Source of the DNA: Rapana venosa
Taxonomy: Eukaryota > Mollusca > Gastropoda > Neogastropoda > Muricidae
DNA: 64,000 nucleotides
Assembly: GCA_028751875.1 (NCBI GenBank)
Contig: CM054143.1
Location: forward strand, 64,828,510-64,892,509
Direction: 5' to 3'
Under the pieces are notes generated by a model. The model was not told the DNA's origin. It was given only the letters and a program-made list of their open reading frames with translations, and made no database searches. A program made the translations under genes and the position numbers. Below, in pieces: positions 45,865 to 55,700 of the stretch (positions are counted from its first letter, which is position 1; each line of letters begins with the position of its first letter).

Positions 45865-45998
45865 GTCGAAACATCCCTCCAGTTTTCACTGTCACCCTAT
45901 GAACTGGTTTTGTCTGACCTTTCCATCTTGCTGCAAATGGAAAACAACCCGGTCTACCAGCAGCGTCTTGTGGCACAGAGCCCATCGGGCCATGACGA
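45865..45998 (+). CDS. candidate internal exon, unrecognised
   Basis: A strong acceptor (TCTGTTTTCAG, ends 45864) opens a frame of 44 codons: VETSLQFSLSPYELVLSDLS then ILLQMENNPVYQQRLVAQSP. It closes at a donor GTGAGT (from 45999). A second GTGAGT lies at 46013, but that would include an in-frame TGA. A possible acceptor TTGTTGTCCTCAG ends at 46125; joining to it gives a stop after three codons, so this could be a terminal-exon pair. A 124-codon minus-strand frame overlaps and cannot be excluded. No family recognised. Confidence 0.3.
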
Positions 45999-46487
45999 GT
46001 GAGTTGTTCAAGGTGAGTCAGAAAGTAGTTATAATGTTCGTATTTCGGGGGAGCAGTAGGTCGTGGGTCGGTCTCATAATAACGGAATCGAAGTGTGAAT
46101 TTCCTGTTACTTTTGTTGTCCTCAGATGGCATTGAACTAAAACTCGTGGCAGTGTTTTGTGAACAGTTTCATATGAGAACAACAGCGCAAGGATGGAGAT
46201 GAGTTTCGTGACTGACCTAGAGAATGTAATAGTTCACTCTTAATCAGAAGCGCTACTGCCTGATCTTCCAAATTTTGATTATTTATTGTTTTACTTGTAT
46301 ACATTAAAACGAAACAGAATTGCGTGCATAAACGATATGGATATACATTTAGTAAGAATTGTATTGACTTTGCATTGTTATCATAGCAATAGCAGTAATG
46401 CTGAATAATGTTTGTTGCTTTAGTCAATGTAGACCTCCACGTTTTCTTTCTGATGCAGTATTCTCCTCACTGCTGGTTTTTTTTAGG

Positions 46488-46505
46488 GGGGGGGGGGGGG
46501 GGGGA
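46488..46505. repeat. poly-G run
   Basis: An 18-base G run in AT-rich spacer (46140-46600), which otherwise shows nothing recognisable. Confidence 0.9.
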
Positions 46506-46599
46506 TCAGATATTTTTTCCCTTAGTGAGAGCCTTCATTAATGACATAGCATAGATCTAGCAGTTAGAACCTTTTTTTTCTTTTCGTTTTTTGACTAGA

Positions 46600-46780
46600 A
46601 CTCCTAGGTTCACCAATGGCGAGATTTTGAGTATGCTACCGTTGTTGCCCAGTATCAAGGTAACTACATTCCAACTTGGGGTGTGCATGCCCTTGTGGAG
46701 TTGCCAGTCGATCCCTCCAGCCTGCAATGACCCACTTTTCCGAAAAGTGGACTGAGTTTTAACGTGTGCAAGATGTAATT
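46600..46780 (-). mobile_element. SINE-body-like repeat, minus strand
   Basis: The minus strand has ACATCTTGCACACGTTAAAAC (46776-46756), a CTTTTCGGAAAAG hairpin, and ends AAAATCTCGCCATTGGTGAACC (46628-46607). The last block recurs at 58475-58497 and 20507-20529. No tRNA head seen. Confidence 0.5.
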
Positions 46781-46861
46781 AGAACTAAGCAAATGTTTTG
46801 TGCATACAAACTCACATTATGAACACATACATGCATGCATACTTACACATGCACATAGCAC

Positions 46862-46867
<6 letters not shown>

Positions 46868-46901
<34 letters not shown>

Positions 46902-46912
46902 AACACACACAC
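46868..46912. repeat. (CA)n microsatellite
   Basis: CA repeat with one CAA interruption. Confidence 0.95.
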
Positions 46913-46989
46913 AATGGAACAGAAATGAGATGGAATTAAAAGATGCACTGTGTCAAGTTCCAGTCAAACTGAAAATTCGATGTTTGCAG

Positions 46990-47255
46990 GGACGCACCTG
47001 AAAGACAACACGCATCTTCAGCCTCTCAACAAAAGAGAAGGCCACCCTGCATATCAAGGGGCAGACTGAGGAAGACTGCCCCACCCCTGATAGATGTAGC
47101 CTCACCACCAACCTGTGCTTCACCCACTACAAACCAGAGACAGAAGTCAGGAGAAAAGCAATGTCACGGTCACCCCTTGTTCTCCCCACAGAGTCCTCTT
47201 CTGACGCCATGTCCGTCAGCCCGCCCCACAGTCCACCAGAAACACTGACCTGAAC
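46990..47255 (+). CDS. candidate terminal exon, Ser/Pro-rich, unrecognised
   Basis: After an acceptor-like GATGTTTGCAG (ends 46989) a frame of about 85 codons stays open to a TGA near 47250. It reads DAPERQHASSASQQKRRPPC early, then LRKTAPPLIDVASPPTCASP and later LFSPQSPLLTPCPSARPTVH. Ser/Pro clusters suggest a disordered protein end. GC content is above the surroundings. No homology recognised, and the other frames are also partly open, so evidence is weak. Confidence 0.22.
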
Positions 47256-47553
47256 TAGCCACCGCCTGTCCTTCACTCTTCCCTCCCTCTGTAGGAGTCG
47301 TACAGCAGTCCTGCAAAAGACCCCCCCCCCCCATTTCAACATGCTTGGCAGGCTCGAAGCAAGAATAGGTGCTTAGGTCTCCCAGCTATTCTGAAGCCAA
47401 ACTATTGAGGCCAAACAGCAAAGAAAAGGACAACAGCCCCAATACAACAGGTCAGAGCCCTATGAACTGTTGATAGGACAGAAGCAGATGTATAATCAGG
47501 CTCGGGACAGGTCACAAAACTACATAATCATCCACGTGAAACACCGCACTGGC

Positions 47554-47835
47554 CATGCAGAACGGTGACCTGGCAGTCAAACAGAAATGTATTGCAGCCC
47601 TGTTCACTACACAAGACCCCACAAGACCAAGCCTGACCTCACCCCAGTGGCTAAGACACTGTACCTCTTGGAAGACTGCACTGTACTGCTGCTACCTTCA
47701 CTGCAGCGACTGAGCAGTCCAGTGAGGAATGCAAACAACAAAGTGGACAGTCACACCAGCAACACTTCAGGCCAACAAGTCTGATGTCATTGCCACTGTG
47801 GGGATGAGAGGCGACTTCGACCACCATCTAATTGT
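47554..47835 (+). pseudogene. possible degraded coding relic
   Basis: One frame reads MQNGDLAVKQKCIAALFTTQ, continues DPTRPSLTSPQWLRHC and then meets two stops (near 47710 and 47723). It resumes as QTTKWTVTPATLQANKSDVI, then ATVGMRGDFDHHLI before a donor-like ATTGTGAGT (47832-47840). An overlapping frame (47587-47784) is also open. The mixture is typical of an old coding sequence or of chance; no family recognised. Confidence 0.2.
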
Positions 47836-48180
47836 GAGTATGATTAAATATCTTGTTTTGTAGACAGATACTTGTCATTATGTCAGAATATTTTTTAGTA
47901 TTGAGAAAGCAAGCTTTTCAATAGCAGGCGCAGGAACACATACACACACACACTCTTTCTCTCACTCTCTCACTACACACACACATACATTTGGTTGATG
48001 CCATATGAATTCTGAATTTTTCTCATTCACTGGACCATGACTGATGGTGTGGAGGATAAACCCAGGTCCAATAATTATGTAACAATAGTATTTCATGCCC
48101 TCACTAACCCACAGCAACAGTACTGTCCTTGGCAAAAGTCTGAGAGTAAAACGGCACACAACTCCCTCTCTCACACACAG

Positions 48181-48545
48181 GGACGGGATAGCTTAGTGGT
48201 CAGAGTGATGCATTCGTAAACTGCTGACCTGGGTTCGAATCTCGTTCATGAGGATTTTTCCTCTGGAGTGCCGACTCTGCATGCATGATTCTCACCATGA
48301 GGCTGACTCCATTCTCCCCAAAAGTCCTTCGGATGAGACTACAAACCGAGGCCCGTGTGCGAACGCACGCAGAACATCTTGAGCACACATTAAAACCCGT
48401 TCGGCTTCTCGTAAGAGTAGGTAATTGTGTACCGTTGGGAATGGATGACAAAATTGACAAAACTGCATACACACGGGGACTGAATGAAAAAAACACATGA
48501 GTGCTTAGTTCATTATTCTCGAAATAAAAGAACAAAAAATAAATA
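48181..48545 (+). mobile_element. tRNA-derived SINE, plus strand, complete
   Basis: Head GGACGGGATAGCTTAGTGG with box A (TAGCTTAGTGG, 48190-48200) and box B GGTTCGAATCT (48232-48242). Body: AAGTCCTTCGGATGAGAC (48321-48338), AAACCGAGGCCCGTGTG (48343-48359) and GCACACATTAAAACCCG (48380-48397). The tail is AAACTGCATACACACGG.., ending in an AATAAA-type A-rich end (48525-48548). The tail recurs at 27960-28046. The CTTCGGATGAGAC..AAACCGAGG..CCCGTGTG block resembles conserved cores of mollusc SINEs; this is family knowledge, not checked. Expected to be transcribed by RNA polymerase III if active. Confidence 0.85.
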
Positions 48546-48660
48546 AAACGCATTTACACAGTTTCACACACACACACGCACGCACACGCACACACACACA
48601 CACACACACACGAAATACATACATGTCCGCACGCTCGAGCACACGTGTACATGCACACTT
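48545..48660. repeat. (CA)n/(CG) microsatellite
   Basis: CACACA with GCACGCA interruptions directly after the SINE tail. Confidence 0.85.
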
Positions 48661-48758
48661 TGCCTTTAACTAGACCTATTTCTCACAGATTTGTGGTTGT
48701 CTCTATCAGGTACTTTGCAGCAGCATCTTTGACTTAACCACAAACTCCATGAGGCATC

Positions 48759-48845
48759 ACTCTGCATGCATGATTCTCACCATGTGACGCCCGTGTTGTA
48801 AAAGGGTCGGGAATGGAGGTTGTAGGGAACGGACCTAGGACAATG
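48759..48845 (+). mobile_element. partial SINE fragment
   Basis: The 26 bases starting ACTCTGCATGCATGATTCTC (48759-48784) are identical to 48274-48299 within the SINE just upstream. The sequence then diverges (GACGCCCGTGTTGTAAAAGG), resembling a shortened SINE body. Confidence 0.6.
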
Positions 48846-49021
48846 TGTAGAGTAGATCTTGAGAACCTGACGCCCTCTTTTCTGATCTTGCCATTCAGAG
48901 GGACTCTTCAGATCTGTTTGTATCGACCTGTCAGTGAGAACAAGACCAATTGCCACACAAGACGTTTGACTGCTATTTAAGGTTAAGGATGGTCACCCAA
49001 TTCTTCTCTCCCATCTCCAAG

Positions 49022-49215
49022 ACTTTGGTATTTCAAGCACAGCCCTCATCTGGTTCACTTCATACCTTACAGACCAAGTCAAGTCAAGTCAAGTCAAAAC
49101 ACTTTAATCATCCCATGAAGGGCAATTACAATACTGACAGGCAGATTGATACTCATCAAATATATCAAAGACACAAAAGCTATATTTCATATTGGTTTTC
49201 AAATAAAATGTCACG

Positions 49216-49279
<64 letters not shown>

Positions 49280-50895
49280 ACACACACGCGCGCATGCGCA
49301 CACACGCGCAAACGCCCGCACGCACACACATCAATTGTGAACACAATTTTAAACCCATTGACTAGAAGACATGAAAACTTATTTTTACGCACGCATATAC
49401 GCAGCACGTACACACGCACCTACGTGTGTGTGCGAACACGCCCACGCACACCCACACCATACACCAATATATGAATTCAATGTTTTAAGACAGTTGACTA
49501 GAACACAGACTTATTTCACACACCCACGCACCCACCCACACACACACCCACACAATTATGTATTGACTACACTCGTAACAATGATAATCAGGCAGATAAT
49601 TCAGAGAAATGTAAAAACTAGGTAGTCAACATCATTGTGAATTCAGAATTCGAATGCTTACTGGCACAAAAGAATTTCTTCAATTCCACACAGTTGCAGT
49701 AAACAAGATTCAATCAACACCTGCCAAACTGGAATGTGGAGTCCCACAGGGATCAGTTCTTGGCCCTGTTCTTTTCACACTCTACACTGCTCCTCTTTCA
49801 CACATAATAAATCGTCATCAGATCAACCATCATTTCTATGCAGATGACTCAAGTTCCTAGCAGTGATACTCCTGAAAATCTGCCTTCTTTCTTATGTCCT
49901 ACTGCCTTCAAGATATCCAAAATTGGACGATACAGAACAAGTTACAGCTAAATGCAGATAAAACCGAAACCATGCTTGTAGGGACCAAACTCTCTTCCAT
50001 CACAACAGCTTCAATAGAATTCGGCAATACGTCTGTCCCTCTATCTTCTGCTGTTAAATATCTAGGGGTCGTTATAGAAAACACATTATCTAAGCAAAAA
50101 TTAATCACCCAAACCTGCCAGTCGTGCTACTATCAATTGCGGCGCATTAGTGCAGTTCGAAAGTATCTGTCCACTGATGCAACATTCATACTAGTCACGT
50201 ATCACATTCTCACGTCTGGACTATTGCAATTCTCTTCTGACTGGTCTGCAAGCATCATCTATCCACTCCTTTCAACATATACAAAACTCTGCAGCTTGCC
50301 TAGTCCTCAGAAAGAAAAACATCTTAGCACTTAACTCCTCTCTTGCGATCTCTCCACTGGTTGCCTGTGCCACAGAGAGTACACTATAAGAACAGTACCC
50401 TCTGTTACAAATATCTCCACAAAACAGCACCTTCCTACCTCTCTGAATGTCGTCACTTGTACACTCTTCTCGTTTCTTCCACTCTGCTGCAGATACCTTG
50501 TGCTTAAGAATACCTAGATTCAACCAGTCCACCGTTGGCGGTCGCTCTTTCTCTGTTTCTGGTCCATTTATCTGGAATTACCTCCCACTCTCCCTTTGTC
50601 AAAAGCCTTATGACGCTTTTGAATCTTGCCTCAACTCATTTATTTCAAAGCTAAGATTTTCCCCTCCTGTTCCATCTTATTCTTGTCCCTGTCCTCAACA
50701 GCCAATACCCATCACCCTGCCAGAGTGTACAACCTTGTGTGTGTATGTGCGTGCGTGCATGTGTGTAACATTTGAATTTGTAAAAAAAACCCAACCCTAT
50801 TGTAACTGGCTGCATGTGAATGAGTAGGATGAATGAAAGCGCTTTGATTTGTTTTTTGCAAGATATAGCGCTCTATAAATTCCATTTATTATTGT
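49022..50895 (+). mobile_element. LINE-C copy interrupted by a nested insertion
   Basis: 49022-49077 encodes the STALIWFTSYLTDQ segment. The element then breaks and resumes at about 49687 with VAVNKIQSTPAKLECGVPQG, SVLGPVLFTLYTAPLSHIIN, catalytic FYADD (49834-49848) and QDIQNWTIQNKLQLNADKTE (about 49914-49975). After that come KYLGVVIENTLS and the C-terminal SFSVSGPFIWNYLPLSLCQK block (about 50550-50610). The tail TTTGATTTGTTTTTTGCAAG, ATATAGCGCTCTATAAATTCC and ATTTATTATTG ends at about 50895. 5' truncated and frameshifted; dead. Confidence 0.88.
49078..49686 (+). repeat. insertion of about 610 bp nested in LINE-C
   Basis: Begins with AAGTC pentamers (49078-49099) and CACTTTAATCATCCCATGAAG. 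It continues with a (CA)n run (49220-49278) and two related blocks, TTGACTAGAAGACATGAAAAC (49359-49379) and TTGACTAGAACACAGACTTA (49495-49514), about 136 bases apart. It ends before AATTCCACACAGTTGCAG, where LINE-C resumes. The 52200-53630 LINE-C copy shows the uninterrupted sequence (52470-52495). No ORF; the start resembles repeat R1. Confidence 0.75.
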
Positions 50896-51057
50896 TAAGG
50901 TCGATGTGTACCCCCAGGCTTCCATCACATGCACAAGGCACACACGCTGCGTTCACAAGGTGGCCTGAAGCTTCACATGGAGCATTGACTGACTGGAGGA
51001 TGTGAGCCATCCATGTAAGATAGAACAGGAGCTATTCAAAACAGTCGGTTGAGCTGG

Positions 51058-51080
51058 ATGTCTCAAGAAGCTTGAGACAT
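51058..51080. repeat. perfect 10-bp hairpin
   Basis: ATGTCTCAAG, loop AAG, CTTGAGACAT. It lies 65 bases left of the large palindrome. 50896-51144 otherwise shows nothing recognisable. Confidence 0.9.
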
Positions 51081-51144
51081 AAATCGTTTCAGTAATGCAG
51101 TGTTCAGCATTGAAATGTAGACACAGTAAGGTGTGCACAGCCTG

Positions 51145-52106
51145 GTAAAGGGAAAGGTATCCCATAACCCACGCAGTCGTTGGGGAATAATGTCAGAGCT
51201 CCGTTTCTCCAGGGGCCAGCATCTTGAGGGTGGCGCCCATCTCCGCTACTTCACCACTTTACCATCCCTGTCCCTGAAGAGGGCAGGTATCCATTTACAG
51301 CTGGGTGAACATGGAGACTGTGCTAAAACCAAGGCGCATGAATGGTTGCCTATCTATGAGGTGACCATGCTCAATGCTGCTGAACCTCAACTTGGGGAGA
51401 GCGAGAGGAGTTCTCCCCCTAGCTAAGGTTCAGCAGTGTTGAGTGTGGCTGCTTTGTAGATGGGTGACTGTTGTGCCAAAACCAACGTGCATCGATGGTC
51501 ACCCATCTGAGAGACAACTAAACTCAACGCTGTTTAACCTAAGGCTCAGGTTTAGCAGCGTTGAGCATGACTGCCTCACAGATGAGTAACTGTCCATGTG
51601 CCTTGGCTTAGGTACAGTCCCACAGTTCACCCAGCTGTGCCGAAACCAAGGCGCATGAATGGTCACCTATCTATGAAGCAACCATGCTCGATGCTGCTGA
51701 ACCTTAACTTAGGGAGAGCGAGAGGAGTTCTCCACAAGCTAAGGTTCAGCAGCATTGTGTGTGGTTGCCTTGTAGATGGGGGACTGTTGTGCCAAAACGA
51801 ACGTGCATTGATGGTCACCCGTCTGCGAGGCATCTACGCTGAACGCTGATTAACCTAAAACTAAGGTTAGGCAGCGTTGAGCATGACTGTCTCGCCGATG
51901 GGCGACTGTCCATGTGCCTTGGTTTAGGTATAGTTCCCCAGTTCACCCATCTGTAAATGGGTATCTCCCCTCTCTAGGGTCAGGGAAGGTAAAGTGGTGA
52001 GGGAGAGGCAATGGATGCCTCTCTACAGGTGCTGGCCATAGAGAAAAAGAGGTATCTGAGACCTCATTCCACAATGGCAGCACAGGTTAAGGGTCAACTT
52101 GACCTT
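51145..52106. repeat. imperfect palindrome of about 960 bp (foldback element)
   Basis: Inverted arms mirror each other about 51625.5. TCACCACTTTACC (51251-51263) pairs with GGTAAAGTGGTGA (51988-52000), GGGTGAAC (51303-51310) with GTTCACCC (51941-51948), and AAACCAAGGCGCATG (51326-51340) with CATGTGCCTTGGTTT (51911-51925). All three pairs give the same centre, so large indels between arms are absent. The outer arms contain SINE-like sequence (CAGGGGCCAGCATCTTGAGG at 51210-51229) that recurs inverted at 61930-61946. The arms are themselves made of hairpins. No protein-coding evidence. It could be a MITE-like foldback, two inverted SINEs with internal amplification, or a hairpin-RNA locus. Confidence 0.85.
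51320..51953. repeat. two 317-bp tandem units, each with two hairpins
   Basis: GTGCTAAAACCAAGGCGCATG at 51320 recurs as GTGCCGAAACCAAGGCGCATG at 51637. Each unit holds a hairpin with a GCTGCTGAACCT / AGGTTCAGCAGC stem and a second one with a CTCAACGCTG / CAGCGTTGAG stem. The first hairpin arms, 51365-51387 and 51426-51448, pair over all 23 positions if G.U pairs are allowed. The second uses 51521-51540 with 51548-51567. The third and fourth repeat this in 51680-51765 and 51835-51882. One motif therefore alternates in orientation eight times. Confidence 0.85.
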
Positions 52107-52199
52107 TTAGGCAAAGCCACCATCCACAGAACTGCTGCCTTGTACAGCTGGTTCACAGACCTGACCAAACCCGTGGTGAAACAAGTGTTCTGAAAAAAT

Positions 52200-53635
52200 G
52201 GACATGGATCTCAATACAACTCAATCGCCATCTTCAGTCACTCTCCTTCTCCCTTTTCTATCTGCCTATCGCACCAACCACAGTACCAAAACCACCCTAG
52301 TCCACACCTTAAACACGCTTCTACACACCTCTGACTCAGGAAAAATCTCACTCTTCTCGACTTATCTGAAGCTTGCAACACTATAGACCACTCAATTCTT
52401 CTCTCCCGTCTCCAAAAAAAATTTGGTATTAAAGGCACAGCCCTCACCTGGTTCAGTTCATACCTTACAGACCAATTGAACACAGTTGCAGTTAACAATA
52501 TTCAATCAACACCTGCCAAACTGGAATGTGGAGTTCCACAGGGATCAGTTCTCGGCCCTGTTTTTACTCTCTACACGGCTCCTCTTTCACACATAATAAA
52601 TCATCAGATCAACTATCGTTTTTATGCAGATGACTCAAATTCCTAGCAGTGATACTTCTGAAAATTTGCCTTCTCTCTTGATTATGTCATACTGCCTTCA
52701 AGATGTCCAAAATTGGATGACACAGAACAAGTTACAGCTAAATGCAGATAGAACCGAGGTCATGCTTGTAGGGACCAAACACAAACTCTATTCCAACAGG
52801 ACAGCTTCAATAGAATTCGGCAATACGTCTGTCCCTCTATCTTTCACTGTGAAATATCTAGGGGTTGTTATAGACAACACTCTCCATGCAAAAATTCATC
52901 ACCCAGACCTACCAATCATGCTATCAATTGCGGCGTATCAGTGCAGTTCGAAAGTACCTGTCTCTCATTCTCACGTCTGGACTATTGCAATTCTCTTCTG
53001 GCTGGTCTGCCAGCTTCATCTATCCACTCCTTTCAACGTATTTAAAACTCTGCAGCTCGCCTAGTCCCTAGAAAGAAAAAAATCTGAGCACATTACTCCT
53101 CTCTTGCAATCTCTCCACTGGTTGCCTGGCCCACAGAGAGTAAGCTATAAGATCAGTACCCTCTGTTACAAATGTCTCCACAAAACAGCACCTTCCTACC
53201 TCTGTGATCGTCGTCACCTGTATACTCCTCGTTCCCTCCGCTCTGCTGCAGATACCTTGTGCTTAAGAATACCTAGATTCAACCAGTCCACCGTTGGCCA
53301 TTGCTCTTTCTCTGTTTCTGGTCCATTGATCTGGAATTACCTCCCTCTCTCCCCTCGCCAAAAGCCTTATGACACTTTAAAATCCCGCCTCAAAGACACA
53401 TTTATTTCAATTCTAAGATTCTCCCCTCTTGTAACATTTCATTTTTGTCCCTCCCCTCAACAGCCAAAACCCCATCATCCTGCCAGAGTGTACAATCTTT
53501 ATGTGCGTGTGTGTATACATTTAAATTTTTCTTTAATTGTAACTGGCTGCTCGTGAATGAGTGGGATGAAAGAAAGTGCTTTGATTTGTTTTTTGCAAGA
53601 TATAGCGCTATATGAATTCCATGTAGTAGTATTAT
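52200..53635 (+). mobile_element. LINE-C copy, 5' truncated
   Basis: Starts in the RT domain with FLSAYRTNHSTKTTLVHTLN (about 52255-52314). It continues with ECGVPQGSVLGP (about 52528-52563), catalytic FYADD (52620-52634), QDVQNWMTQNKLQLNADRTE (about 52698-52757) and KYLGVVIDNTLHAKI. The C-terminal HWLPGPQRVSYK..CLHKTAPSYLCD lies at 53116-53200, with SFSVSGPLIWNYLPLSPRQK after it. Tail with AAGATATAGCGCTATATGAATTCC at 53596-53619. Two frame changes and losses around 52560 and 52960; dead. It lies immediately right of the palindrome, in the same orientation as the 49022 copy. Confidence 0.88.
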
Positions 53636-53979
53636 CTCGCGGGTACATTTCTCTATGCGCTAGGCAGATTTTGTCACGCAAGGCCTGTGCATGGCATATA
53701 GTCTTTGCCATGGGTCTAACTTGTCAGTTACTGTCATAATGCTTGGAAAAAGTGAAATACCTTAAAGTAAAATCTAGCAGAGTAACATCAAAGAAAATCT
53801 GTTAAAATTTCACAGAATGAGATATGAATAAAAAAAACACCTAAAAAAAGAATGAGCAGAAAGAAGAGAAATATGTAGAAAAGATAATTACAGGAGAGCA
53901 ATCTCTGTGACCATGATCTTGGTGTCTGAAAACACCAGCACCAACACAGGCTGTGACTGTGAGACAGTGGTCATGAGGG
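53636..53979. other. spacer
   Basis: AT-rich sequence. Frame 53901-54005 reads ISVTMILVSENTSTNTGCDC then a stop at about 54020; no convincing splice sites bound it. Confidence 0.4.
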
Positions 53980-54079
53980 ATGTGCTTTGGTCACCCCCTC
54001 ACATTGGAAAATCGTTACCTTAGGCAAGGTTCCTTTCCACCCTTCATTCCACCCTTCATTCCACACGGGTGTGAACCTG
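53980..54079 (+). CDS. candidate exon 1 of a three-exon + strand model
   Basis: ATG at 53980-53982, 33 codons (MCFGHPLTLENRYLRQGS..), then a donor CTG/GTGAGT at 54080. It ends one base into a codon. 54641-54724 starts with two bases completing a codon, so the phases fit. A short direct repeat of CCACCCTTCATT (54038-54060) lies inside. No domain recognised; the phase match could be chance. Confidence 0.18.
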
Positions 54080-54582
54080 GTGAGTCATCATGTGGGAGTC
54101 TCAGGAGTGGGGCTACGTCAATAGGAGACACTCTGGACATCAAGTCCCTCTATGTGTAAGTACATAACTTCTTCAGAACTTTACAACTTACAGGTCAACT
54201 ATTTTATTATGCATGATTCAGTCATCCATTTTTTGCTGCAAGTCTACATCTTAAGAAGGAAAAAGTTCACATGTGCTTGAAACATGATTCACTTAGGCTT
54301 TTACTTGTAAAGAGATTGTATATTTAGTTGCTGCAGACATGGCAGCAACTGTATTTGGAATGGAGAGTGTGATAATTGTGTTAAAAAAAACGTGGAGCTG
54401 TAGAATAATGTCATAGTCCATAATATGTTTAATACTATAAAGTGACTGCATTCAAATTTGCCTACATGGGTGAATCATGAATAGCTAAGTGGAGAAGCAT
54501 TGTAAATTAAAACTATCAGAGTAATGAAATAGTCGTGATCTAAACCAATAAAACGAGGATTTTTCAGTCTTACTGATGATGA

Positions 54583-54640
54583 TTCAAATGTTTCAGCGCT
54601 ATATAAATTCCATATATTATTATTATTATTATTATTTCAG
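54583..54640 (+). mobile_element. solo LINE-C-type 3' tail with (ATT)n, next to a splice acceptor
   Basis: TTTCAGCGCTATATAAATTCC, ATATATT and seven ATT units to TTCAG. The end of the repeat supplies the TTATTATTATTTCAG acceptor for the candidate exon at 54641. Confidence 0.75.
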
Positions 54641-54724
54641 GGGCTGTGGGGCTGGAATCAAGCACCAGTGACCTGACAGGAGTGATGGCAGCCATCATGA
54701 CCTGTGTTTTTAAAAACAGTTCAG
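54641..54724 (+). CDS. candidate exon 2, directly after a LINE tail
   Basis: Bounded by ATTATTTCAG and a donor (TCAG/GTATTT). The single open frame reads AVGLESSTSDLTGVMAAIMT then CVFKNSS. It starts with two and ends with one base of split codons, so it is in phase with 53980-54079 and with 58591-58799. It is not in phase with 54983-55087. Unrecognised. Confidence 0.28.
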
Positions 54725-54982
54725 GTATTTTATTTTTGCTTCCATTCATTGTCTTTATTTCTGACATGATCCTTTAAAAATTTTAATTCCAGTCCTTGTT
54801 CGTTCATTCTGTTCAAAGTTACAAGTTAATTTTTGTATTTGAGCCAACAAAGCAGCAGGTGAAATGTTACCTTTAAAAAATGTGAATCTATTCTGTTCCA
54901 AAGATTTTTTAAAAATCATTGTGGTGTCTGAACTAAGAGCTATGATTTTCCCAGTCACTGAGGACTTCTTGACTACTTTCAG

Positions 54983-55087
54983 GAGCTACTGGACTGGAAT
55001 GAAGTTTCAAAGGACAAGCATGTCATCTGGCACCATGTCATATCAGACAATCTGACACCACATCACATCAGACCAGAACCTAATCGG
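54983..55087 (+). CDS. candidate internal exon, 35 codons, unrecognised
   Basis: Acceptor GACTACTTTCAG ends at 54982; donor CGG/GTAAGA starts at 55088. The 105 bases are open in phase 0 and read ELLDWNEVSKDKHVIWHH, then VISDNLTPHHIRPEPNR. Both splice sites match consensus and the other frames carry stops, making this the most convincing host exon in the window. The phase fits the candidate terminal exon 55701-55742. I do not recognise the family; nothing upstream joins it in phase with confidence. Confidence 0.45.
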
Positions 55088-55091
55088 GTAA

Positions 55092-55097
<6 letters not shown>

Positions 55098-55149
<52 letters not shown>

Positions 55150-55150
55150 C
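55098..55150. repeat. (CT)n microsatellite in the presumed intron
   Basis: CT repeats starting ten bases after the donor at 55088. Confidence 0.95.
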
Positions 55151-55156
55151 ACTTTT

Positions 55157-55215
55157 GATAATAATGGAATTTTTAGAGTGCTGAATCTTGTAAAGCAAAC
55201 AAATCTAAGTGCTTT
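55157..55215 (-). mobile_element. solo LINE-C-type 3' tail, minus strand
   Basis: The minus strand reads AAGCACTTAGATTTGTTTGC, TTTACAAGATTCAGCAC and TCTAAAAATTCCATTATTAT, the tail of LINE-C in decayed form. Confidence 0.6.
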
Positions 55216-55700
55216 GTCTATGCTTCTTAACCATTTGACTCCTGAAAACATTTTTCTTTTAAAAGTTATGTATTCCTCGAGACAAAAGACAAAAATCCAA
55301 ATGCCATAACATGGTTTTTTTCATACTGAAAAGACAGAAAATTATAGTGTACATACAAATCAAACCAAGCAATTTTCTGAATGACATATTTTAAAAATCT
55401 ATTAAAAAAAACCCTTAAATCAGTGCTTTAAAAAATTCCTTCTAAGAATGTTTGCTAATAGTGTAAAGGTTCTGTAGCAACAATTATTCTTTTTTTGGAG
55501 AGCACATGTTCTGGATGAAAAGACATCTTGTAACATGTGACTAAATGTGGTCATTGAGGAAGTCTGTTTCTGAGGAGATGGGGTAAGGAGCGCTGTAGTG
55601 ACAAAAAAAGCATTTCATGATTTCAAAAGTTTGAGTATTGTCTTGGTTAGTGTACAGTGGGTTTAACATATTTCAGTTTGTATCATTACGTTTGTTTCAG

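Noticed and set aside
45758..46132. 124-codon minus-strand gene
   Set aside because: No start context or splice support, and the opposite strand has a better splice-bounded exon; kept only as an alternative in that entry.
49205..49340. CRISPR-like regular repeat
   Set aside because: It is a simple (CA)n microsatellite with no unique spacers, in a eukaryotic context.
51133..51426. 97-codon frame inside the palindrome
   Set aside because: The sequence is an inverted repeat with SINE-like arms, and the related element at 61875 gives a different, broken frame.
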